DNA of 10,344 nt from an uncultured Ruminococcus sp. (GTDB lineage: Bacteria; Bacillota; Clostridia; Oscillospirales; Acutalibacteraceae). The notes below the pieces were generated by a model. The model was given only the letters and a program-made list of their open reading frames with translations. It did not search any database and was not told the origin of the DNA. Where the stretch lies: contig CACYDB010000027.1 in assembly GCA_902773035.1 (NCBI GenBank), positions 1 through 10,344 of the forward strand, written 5' to 3'. Below, piece after piece: positions 1 through 5,613 of the stretch (within the stretch, counting starts at the first letter, position 1; each line of letters begins with the position of its first letter). Both the position numbers and the translations under genes were made by a program.

Positions 1-1
1 A

Positions 2-262
2 AATATCAGACCGAGCTCAGATTTAAGAAATCATTATAACGAAATTTCGGAGTATTGCCACACAACAGGAAAACCCGTCTTTATCACCAAAAACGGCGGC
101 GGAGATTTGGTGGTTATGTCCAATGATGAGTATGATAAGCTCAGCGGTAAGCTGGAGTTGCGCAGATTACTGATTGAGGGATTGGAAGAAGCGAAAAGAA
201 TTCCCGGAAAACCTGCGGATGAGGCTTTTAAAGAGATAGCGGAGGAATTTGGTTTTGAATGA
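2..262 (+). CDS. YefM/Phd-family antitoxin (5' end cut by window edge)
   Basis: The first in-frame codon visible is Asn, followed by IRPSSDLRNHYNEI, then a stretch containing GKPVFITKNGGGDLVVMS and a Glu-rich C-terminus; TGA ends it at 260-262. The N-terminal pattern (RPSSDLRN, PVFITKNG, DLVVMS) is the DNA-binding half typical of type II Phd/YefM antitoxins. Members of this family usually start two to five residues before this point, so only a few codons are missing. The C-terminal part (EEAKRIPGKPADEAFKEIAEEFGFE) would be the segment that wraps the toxin. The antitoxin normally neutralises the toxin by direct binding and represses its own promoter, which would lie upstream of the window. The stop codon overlaps the beginning of the toxin gene, consistent with translational coupling. 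The DNA here is visibly more AT-rich than the genes downstream, which fits a mobile, independently acquired module. Family assignment is confident. Confidence 0.88.
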   Translation, partial: NIRPSSDLRNHYNEISEYCHTTGKPVFITKNGGGDLVVMSNDEYDKLSGKLELRRLLIEGLEEAKRIPGKPADEAFKEIAEEFGFE

Positions 263-572
263 TTATAAGATTATACTTGAGAACAGCGCTCTTAACGATA
301 TGAAAAAGATAATCAGGTATATTGAAGAAGATTTAACAGAACCTGATACAGCCGTAAATTTTTATAACAATGCGATAAAGGTCATTAATTCTCTGAATTC
401 TATGCCGAAAAGGAACAGAGTTATCGACAGAGATGTAGTTGCGGAAGTAGAATTTCGACGGGTTTTTATCAACAGCTACACAGCTTTTTATTATGTGAAT
501 GACGCCGATTTAACAGTTCATATTGTACGTGTCCTTCACACAAGCCAAAATTGGATTCAATATCTTGAATAA
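255..572 (+). CDS. ParE/RelE-superfamily toxin
   Basis: About 105 residues, starting near NDYKIILENSALNDMKKI and ending with VHIVRVLHTSQNWIQYLE. The opening beta strand, the two long helices (DMKKIIRYIEEDL, TAVNFYNNAIKVINSL), the central strand FRRVFINSYTAFYYV and the C-terminal RVLHTSQNW are the layout of ParE/RelE plasmid-stabilisation toxins. ParE members poison DNA gyrase and RelE members cleave mRNA on the ribosome; which applies here cannot be told from sequence alone, although RVLH..QNW near the C-terminus resembles the ParE side. There is no in-frame ATG. Two TTG codons are possible, at 249 and 255; 255 is preferred because GGAGG at 241-245 is then 9 bases away, while the 249 start would leave only 3. 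Both starts overlap the antitoxin stop, the usual antitoxin-first arrangement. Confidence 0.85.
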   Translation: MNDYKIILENSALNDMKKIIRYIEEDLTEPDTAVNFYNNAIKVINSLNSMPKRNRVIDRDVVAEVEFRRVFINSYTAFYYVNDADLTVHIVRVLHTSQNWIQYLE

Positions 573-602
573 ACAGCGGGGAAGCCTGCTGTTTATTTTT
601 TT
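571..602 (+). terminator. Rho-independent terminator after the toxin-antitoxin pair
   Basis: AAACAGC at 571-577 pairs with GCTGTTT at 588-594, with GG/CC able to extend the stem inside the loop, and a T-rich tract follows at 595-602. The left arm begins inside the toxin stop codon. It separates the toxin-antitoxin module from asnB. Confidence 0.75.
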
Positions 603-628
603 ATAAAAATTCTTTATTTTAATTGCAG

Positions 629-658
629 TTGTGTTCATTTTGTGATATAGTATATAAT
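629..658 (+). promoter_or_regulatory. Candidate sigma-A promoter for asnB
   Basis: A perfect TATAAT at 653-658 lies about 40 bases before the asnB start. A weak -35 match, TTGTGT at 629-634, is 18 bases upstream. The surrounding 600-680 stretch is AT-rich. The leader is too short for a T-box or other large riboswitch. The -10 call is better supported than the -35. Confidence 0.5.
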
Positions 659-699
659 GTATAAATAGGTTTATAACTCACAGGAAGGGAGTTTTGCAT

Positions 700-3009
700 A
701 TGTGCGGTATCTGCGGATTTACAGGCGAGGTACTCGACAGAGATAAGACAATCAGAAATATGACAGAGGTCATCACTCACAGAGGCCCCGATTCCGACGG
801 TTTCTTCTCGGATAAATACATCAGTATGGGCTTCAGACGACTGAGCATTATCGACCTCGAGGAAGGTCATCAGCCGATTTACAACGAGGATAAAACCCTC
901 GTCCTGACCTTTAACGGCGAGATCTATAACTACAAGGAGCTCAGAAAGGAGCTCGAGGAAGCTGGTCATAAATTTTACACCAAGGCTGACAGCGAGGTGC
1001 TTGTCCACGGCTACGAGGAGTGGCAGGAGGATATGCTCTTAAAGCTGCGCGGAATGTTCGGCTTCGCTATTTATAACACTAAGGACAAGAGCATTTTTAT
1101 CGCGCGTGACTTCTTCGGAATAAAGCCGATGCATTACGCCGTCGTAGGCGCTAACAACGACTTCATCTACGCCAGCGAGATCAAGTCTATCCTCGAGCAT
1201 CCGAAGTATGAGAAAAAATTCAACTACAACGCGCTCGACACATATCTTTCATATCAGTACGCGGTACCTCCCGAGACATTTTTTGAGGGGATCTACTGCC
1301 TGCTTCCCGGTCATTATATGACCTTCAAGAACGGCGAGGTCGAAACCGTTCGCTACTGGGAGGCTAAGTTCAAGCCCAATGACGAGCTCACTGAGGACGA
1401 GGCTGTCGATATGATCGAGAAGGTCTTTGAGGACTCGGTCAACGCTCACAAAATCGCCGACGTTGAGGTAGGCTGTTTCCTGTCAAGCGGCGTTGACTCA
1501 AGCTACGTTTCAACATATTTCGCCGACCAGAAAACCTTTACCGTAGGCTTTGACTTCGGCGAGAAATACAACGAGATTTCGTGGGCGAAGGGCTTGTCCG
1601 AGCATATCGGAGTCGATCACTACACCCACCTGATTTCGAGCGAGGAATTCTGGGACGCCGTGCCGACGGTTCAGTATTATATGGATCAGCCGCTCGCCGA
1701 CCCGAGCTGTATCGCGCTTTACTTCGTATCGCGACTCGCGAGCGAGCACGTCAAGGTAGTGCTCTCGGGAGAGGGCGCCGACGAGCTCTTCGGCGGTTAT
1801 ACCTGCTACAACGACCCGAGAGTATTCAAGATTTATCAGAAGGTCGTGCCGTATTTCCTGAGAAAGCTCCTTTGCAAGCTCGCCAAAAAGCTGCCCGACA
1901 TCAAGGGCAGGGATTTTGTGATCCGCGCTACACATCCGCTGGAAAAGCGTTACATAGGCAACGCCTATATGTACGACTATGAACAGAAAATCGACCTCCT
2001 GCGTAATCCCGAGATCGCGACAAATCCGCAGAGACTCACCCGCAGGATCTATAACCGCACACGTCGTCAGGACGACGTTACGCGTATGCAGACTCTCGAC
2101 ATCAACCTCTGGATGACGGGCGATATTCTGCTCAAGGCGGACAGAATGTCAATGGCGAATTCGCTCGAGCTGAGAGTTCCCTTCCTCGATAAAGAGGTGT
2201 TCAAGGTCGCGTCAACTCTGCCGACCCGCCTCAGAGTCAACAAGCACAACACAAAGTACGCTATGCGTAAGGCGGCTCAGCGCCACCTCCCGATCGAAAC
2301 GGCTGAAAAGGAGAAGCTCGGCTTCCCCGTGCCTACGAGAGTATGGCTGCGCGACGAGCAGTATTACAACGTTGTCAAGGAGGCGTTCACCTCCGAGACC
2401 GCGCAGAAGTTCTTCAATACCGACATCCTTGTCAACTGGCTTAACATTCATTACAGCGGTAAAGAGGACAACAGCCGTAAAATCTGGACGATCTATGTGT
2501 TCATCGTATGGTATAATATATATTTCAAGAGCGGCGGAAAGGTTGAGAAGCCGCAGAATCATCTTGTGGAGCTGAAAGCCCGCGCCGAAGCCAAGAGAAA
2601 GCTGATGAAGCAGAAAGCGGCTATCGCCAAGGTTCAGGCGGAGCTCGCTTCTCAGGAGGGACTCGGAGACGACGGCTATGCCGAGGATTCGGCTGATAAT
2701 GTTGAGGAAGCGTTTGACGACGACGATCAGATCGCTTCACGCTTCCAGAACCTGCAGGAGAACATCGTCGGCTCACTTCCCAAGGAAAACCTCACTCCCT
2801 TACAGCAGGCTGAGCAGGCGGCTATGGAGTATGAGGTTGTCGGCGACGACGACCACGTTATTGACGAGAGTGACGCTGACAGCGTCGAGGAACCCGACGA
2901 GGAGTATATCGACATTACTCAGCAGTCCGAAATCACCGACGACGACGGAATAATCCGTGACGATGTAATAGACAGTATTCTCAATGATGTAGATTCATTT
3001 AAGGAATAA
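700..3009 (+). CDS. asnB: Asparagine synthetase B (glutamine-hydrolysing) with long acidic C-terminal extension
   Basis: This makes asparagine from aspartate, ATP and glutamine in the cytoplasm. The start is ATG 700 because it puts Cys at position 2 (MCGICGFTGE), the nucleophile exposed by Met removal in class-II amidotransferases; AGGAAGGGAG at 682-691 is the ribosome site. The glutaminase domain (about 1-200) shows HRGPDSDG, FRRLSIIDL, NGEIYN (72-77) and the D97 region. The synthetase domain (about 235-610) has the ATP pyrophosphatase loop SGVDSS at 263-268, SGEGADELFGGY at 356-367 and KADRMSMANSLELRVPFLD at 479-497. Core homologues end near residue 610-630. Here a further 155 residues follow: a Lys/Arg/Ala-rich helix (about 624-650) and then a strongly acidic segment (655-769) with roughly 39 Asp/Glu against 4 Lys/Arg. 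The extension has no domain I recognise. The gene is monocistronic between two terminators. A related non-asparagine amidotransferase role, such as surface glycan modification, cannot be fully excluded, but all catalytic motifs are intact. Confidence 0.95.
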   Translation: MCGICGFTGEVLDRDKTIRNMTEVITHRGPDSDGFFSDKYISMGFRRLSIIDLEEGHQPIYNEDKTLVLTFNGEIYNYKELRKELEEAGHKFYTKADSEVLVHGYEEWQEDMLLKLRGMFGFAIYNTKDKSIFIARDFFGIKPMHYAVVGANNDFIYASEIKSILEHPKYEKKFNYNALDTYLSYQYAVPPETFFEGIYCLLPGHYMTFKNGEVETVRYWEAKFKPNDELTEDEAVDMIEKVFEDSVNAHKIADVEVGCFLSSGVDSSYVSTYFADQKTFTVGFDFGEKYNEISWAKGLSEHIGVDHYTHLISSEEFWDAVPTVQYYMDQPLADPSCIALYFVSRLASEHVKVVLSGEGADELFGGYTCYNDPRVFKIYQKVVPYFLRKLLCKLAKKLPDIKGRDFVIRATHPLEKRYIGNAYMYDYEQKIDLLRNPEIATNPQRLTRRIYNRTRRQDDVTRMQTLDINLWMTGDILLKADRMSMANSLELRVPFLDKEVFKVASTLPTRLRVNKHNTKYAMRKAAQRHLPIETAEKEKLGFPVPTRVWLRDEQYYNVVKEAFTSETAQKFFNTDILVNWLNIHYSGKEDNSRKIWTIYVFIVWYNIYFKSGGKVEKPQNHLVELKARAEAKRKLMKQKAAIAKVQAELASQEGLGDDGYAEDSADNVEEAFDDDDQIASRFQNLQENIVGSLPKENLTPLQQAEQAAMEYEVVGDDDHVIDESDADSVEEPDEEYIDITQQSEITDDDGIIRDDVIDSILNDVDSFKE

Positions 3010-3012
3010 CAA

Positions 3013-3040
3013 AAAACCGTCGCGACTCAGCGGCGGTTTT
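3013..3040. terminator. Bidirectional terminator between asnB and the convergent M14 peptidase gene
   Basis: AAAACCGTCGC (3013-3023) pairs with GCGGCGGTTTT (3030-3040) around a 6-base loop, with one G-T wobble. There are T's on the right and A's on the left, so it can stop transcription from either side. It lies just after the asnB stop and about 10 bases past the minus-strand peptidase stop. Confidence 0.8.
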
Positions 3041-3050
3041 ACTGTAAATA

Positions 3051-3950
3051 TCAGACCAAAAGACAGCGAAACATTGCTTTCCTGATTCTCTCATATTCGG
3101 GAAGAAAAACGCTGAGCGGCAGCGGATTTTTACCCTTTCCCGTTTCAACGGTTATCGCGGGAGTCCGCATATAGCCTATCATCCAGTCCTTGAAGCCGCC
3201 GCCCGTGGCGAGCTTCTCGGGAACCGCGATCTTATATCCCGACAGCGAAGCGAAGGTCTCGCCGAGCAGTACGGAGCGCTCGGGAGTATTTTTGTAGGCG
3301 CAGTAGACCTCGCGCCCCTGACTGTGAAAGGCTATGGCAAAGGAAAACCTGTTTGTAAGGCAAAGGTTTCTCAGCGCGATCGTTTCAGGCTCTGAGAAAG
3401 GCCTTTCGCCTCCGTAACGCGTAGGCGAGGGAGAGGTTATATTATTCGCGCGCTCAAGCCTTTTCAGCTCCCTAAAGCCCGCGTTAAAGTTGTGGTTGAG
3501 GTCAACGCCCCTCGCGTTAGCCTGCCAGATATCCGCCCCGTCGCTGACGCTGTCGATAAGCCTTTTGTACTTCACGCACGACCGCGAGCCCCTCAGCTGA
3601 ATTTCGACGCCGTCGGGATTTACGCACGGAATAACGGTCAGCCCGCGTCTTTGCAGAGCCTTGTGAACATCGACTCCCTCGGGACACGACTTTGCCTCGT
3701 ACGCCGCGCAGACCTCCTCGGTAAATCTGAGCATAAACAGGGTGTTTATCCACTCCGCTCCGTGAAAGGTCGCCGCGTACAGTACGGGATTTTTGCGGCT
3801 GCCGATTGTCAGCGCGTGAATATTCCTTCCGCACAGGCTCCTGCCTATCACGTTCTGACGGAGAAAATTATATTTTTCACACAGATTCTTAATTGCCGCC
3901 GCCCTGAGATAAGCGTCGGGAGCGGCGTTGTAAGTATTTATATTGATCAC
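3051..3950 (-). CDS. M14-family zinc carboxypeptidase, probably gamma-D-glutamyl-diaminopimelate type
   Basis: A metallopeptidase of 299 residues if started at GTG 3950. Zinc ligands are visible as HGAE (H63, E66) and the later His in AIAFHSQG (H209). The catalytic Glu is E269 in PAITVETG, and VNPDGVE and ARGVDLNHNFNAGF mark the substrate pocket. The family removes or splits terminal residues of peptides; clostridial relatives of this size commonly act on peptidoglycan-derived gamma-D-Glu-diaminopimelate bonds, a role inferred here, not shown. No signal peptide or membrane segment is seen, which favours cytoplasmic recycling of wall peptides. The start is uncertain. The frame stays open to ATG 4064, but that start would overlap about 100 bases of the Nudix gene and add a low-complexity N-terminus unlike the family; GTG 3950 has no clear ribosome site. 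The position of carboxypeptidase A Arg145 (NRN) is His here (NHN, H153). Confidence 0.85.
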   Translation of the reverse strand: MININTYNAAPDAYLRAAAIKNLCEKYNFLRQNVIGRSLCGRNIHALTIGSRKNPVLYAATFHGAEWINTLFMLRFTEEVCAAYEAKSCPEGVDVHKALQRRGLTVIPCVNPDGVEIQLRGSRSCVKYKRLIDSVSDGADIWQANARGVDLNHNFNAGFRELKRLERANNITSPSPTRYGGERPFSEPETIALRNLCLTNRFSFAIAFHSQGREVYCAYKNTPERSVLLGETFASLSGYKIAVPEKLATGGGFKDWMIGYMRTPAITVETGKGKNPLPLSVFLPEYERIRKAMFRCLLV

Positions 3951-3953
3951 CTC

Positions 3954-3957
3954 GGAG
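3954..3957 (+). promoter_or_regulatory. Ribosome binding site deciding the Nudix gene start
   Basis: GGAG lies 6 bases before ATG 3964. This supports that ATG over the in-frame TTG at 3943, which would add seven residues and have no ribosome site of its own. Confidence 0.6.
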
Positions 3958-3963
3958 AAGAAA

Positions 3964-4512
3964 ATGAAAGATTTAGCAGAAAAAACACTGGACAGTAAAG
4001 AAATCTTCAACGGAAAGGTTTTGCATATCCTGCACGATACGGTCGAGCTGCCCGACGGCAACACGGCGATGCGTGAAATCGTGCTCCATCCGGGCGGAGT
4101 CTGTATCGCCGCGCTGAGCGAGGATGACGAGCTCTACTTTGTCGAGCAGTTCCGCTATCCGTACAAGGAGGTAGTGCTCGAGCTCCCCGCGGGAAAGCTT
4201 GAGAAGGGCAGTACCGTCCTCGATAACGGCAAGCGCGAGCTGATGGAGGAAACGGGCTGTACGGGCTACAGCTTCACCTCCCTCGGTCAGCTTTATCCGA
4301 GCACAGGCTATACAAACGAGATCATCCACCTCTACGCCTGCCGCGTCAAAAGTCAGGGCGAGCAGCAGCCTGACGAGGACGAGTTCCTCAACGTAAGGAA
4401 AATCCCGATGAAAAAGGCTGTCGAGATGGTACTCAACAACCAGCTCCCCGACGCTAAAAGTCAGGTAGCGATATTAAAGCTTGACGCGCTGCTGCGACTG
4501 GGAAAAATCTGA
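3964..4512 (+). CDS. Nudix hydrolase, ADP-ribose pyrophosphatase type
   Basis: A protein of 182 residues. The Nudix box runs from G77 (PAGKLEKG) to RELMEETG at 91-98. The metal-binding REUxEE core (R91, E92, E95, E96) is intact. Upstream VEQFRYPYKEVVLELPAGKLEKG and downstream GQLYPSTGYTNEIIHLY match the NudF/ADP-ribose pyrophosphatase subgroup, which splits ADP-ribose to AMP and ribose 5-phosphate and may also act on other nucleoside diphosphates linked to a moiety X. The canonical first Glu of the box (Gx5E) is Ser83 here. It starts almost back to back with the M14 peptidase gene and is followed by ribF after 33 bases, so the two plus-strand genes are probably co-transcribed. The exact substrate is inferred from family resemblance. 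Confidence 0.88.
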   Translation: MKDLAEKTLDSKEIFNGKVLHILHDTVELPDGNTAMREIVLHPGGVCIAALSEDDELYFVEQFRYPYKEVVLELPAGKLEKGSTVLDNGKRELMEETGCTGYSFTSLGQLYPSTGYTNEIIHLYACRVKSQGEQQPDEDEFLNVRKIPMKKAVEMVLNNQLPDAKSQVAILKLDALLRLGKI

Positions 4513-4545
4513 TTTAGTATATAGTACGAGAGGATTTCGCGACTT

Positions 4546-5478
4546 ATGCGGATTTTATATGATTTAATACCCTCGGAAGCTGAAACGGCTGTCGCGCTGG
4601 GCTTTTTTGACGGAGTTCACCGCGGTCACAGAGCGGTGCTGAGCGACGCCGTCGCCTGCAAAAAGGACGGGCTTGTACCCGCGGCGTTCACGTTCAGACA
4701 TACTCCCAAGCCACGCGACCGCAATATGCAGCTTCTGACCTTTGAGCGTAAAATTGAATTACTGGAGGAAATCGGCATAGAGCTCCTCTACGTCATAGAC
4801 TTTGACAAGGTGCGCCGTAAATCGCCCGAGCAGTTTGTCAGAGAGATCTTGTCGGGAGTTTTTAACGCGCGCAGAGTTTTCTGCGGCTTTAATTACCGTT
4901 TCGGAGTATCGGGCGGCGGCAACACCGATGACCTCGTAAGGCTTTGCCGCGCGGAAAATATTCTCGCGACCGTATGCGCGCCCGTCACGGTTGACGGTAT
5001 GCTCGCATCCTCAACGGAGATCAGAGGACTCCTGCGTGACGGCGACGTCAGAAGGGCTAACCGCCTGCTCGGCTACGAGTTTGGTATCCGCGGCGTGACG
5101 GTCGAGGGCAATCACCTCGGCTCCGCCATGGAAACGCCGACTGTCAACCTGATGATCCCCCACGAGCTTGTCCTGCCGAGGTTCGGGGTTTACGCCTCGC
5201 GCGTGAGCTTCGACGGCAAGAGCTATATCGGAGTTACCAACATCGGCGTCAAGCCGACTGTGGGCGACAGCAACGCTCCGAACTGCGAGACATGGATGCC
5301 CGAGTATGAGGGCGGAAAGCTCTACGGCAAGGAGGTTGAGGTAAGGCTTGTCGGCTTTATCAGACCCGAGAAGCGTTTTGAGAGCCTCTCAGAGCTTGAA
5401 AAGGCGATCAAAAACGACGGCGGACTGGCGCTCAGAATGATGAAAAACGAGTATAAAACCAACAATAATAATCAATAA
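4546..5478 (+). CDS. ribF: Bifunctional riboflavin kinase / FAD synthetase
   Basis: This converts riboflavin to FMN and then FMN to FAD. It has 310 residues, the normal family length. The N-terminal FAD synthetase half has the nucleotidyltransferase signature GFFDGVHRGH (19-28), GFNYRFGVSGGGNTDDL (114-130) and SSTEIR (155-160). The C-terminal flavokinase half (about 178-300) has LGSAMETPTVN (191-201), FGVYASRV, TNIGVKPTVG and the catalytic Glu in CETW (E248), followed by KLYGKEVEV. The usual GFPTAN phosphate loop reads ETPTVN, a modest divergence with Thr and Asn kept. ATG 4546 has GAGAGG at 4528-4533 as a somewhat distant ribosome site. It follows the Nudix gene closely and is probably in its operon, rather than in the rbfA-truB-ribF-rpsO context frequent in Firmicutes. 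No FMN riboswitch is present, as expected for a housekeeping copy. The C-terminus ends in an Asn-rich run. Confidence 0.93.
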   Translation: MRILYDLIPSEAETAVALGFFDGVHRGHRAVLSDAVACKKDGLVPAAFTFRHTPKPRDRNMQLLTFERKIELLEEIGIELLYVIDFDKVRRKSPEQFVREILSGVFNARRVFCGFNYRFGVSGGGNTDDLVRLCRAENILATVCAPVTVDGMLASSTEIRGLLRDGDVRRANRLLGYEFGIRGVTVEGNHLGSAMETPTVNLMIPHELVLPRFGVYASRVSFDGKSYIGVTNIGVKPTVGDSNAPNCETWMPEYEGGKLYGKEVEVRLVGFIRPEKRFESLSELEKAIKNDGGLALRMMKNEYKTNNNNQ

Positions 5479-5535
5479 AAGACTGTAATGAGCAGGTTTT
5501 TAATTAATATGTGTTAAAAAAGCGGGAGATAAACT

Positions 5536-5590
5536 TATAATTCTATAATCGAATTAAAATCAATCCGTAATGAATTATAATAAATTGATT
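5536..5590 (+). promoter_or_regulatory. AT-rich promoter region with inverted repeat upstream of the activase operon
   Basis: The 135-base gap after ribF has three TATAAT boxes (5536-5541, 5544-5549, 5576-5581). The last is framed by a 7-base inverted repeat, AATCAAT at 5558-5564 and ATTGATT at 5584-5590, which could be an operator. The -35 match for the third box (TTAAAA, 5554-5559, 16-base spacer) is weak. In DNA this AT-rich, such boxes arise easily by chance, so the promoter is likely but its exact position is not. Confidence 0.35.
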
Positions 5591-5613
5591 AAGATTAATT
5601 TTCGGGGGTTGCT

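Noticed and set aside
694..699. In-frame TTG start two codons upstream of asnB ATG 700
   Set aside because: It would place His and Met before the Cys nucleophile, which must be residue 2 after Met removal; the ribosome site spacing also fits ATG 700.
603..699. Possible T-box or amino-acid riboswitch before asnB
   Set aside because: The leader after the -10 box is only about 40 bases, with no specifier-type stems or T-box sequence.
1510..1982. Long open frames on both strands inside asnB
   Set aside because: Both are shadows of the asnB coding frame, with no ribosome site and no recognisable domain.
3046..3057. 12-base match (AAATATCAGACC) to the first bases of the window
   Set aside because: One copy encodes antitoxin residues and the other lies at the M14 stop; no further similarity flanks either, so chance is the simplest reading.
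3951..4064. Longer minus-strand start of the M14 peptidase at ATG 4064
   Set aside because: The added 38 residues are low-complexity, overlap the Nudix coding start and do not resemble the family N-terminus.
5479..5513. Possible terminator after ribF
   Set aside because: Only a short, bulged pairing (CTG with CAG plus A/T) ahead of GTTTTT; too weak to call.
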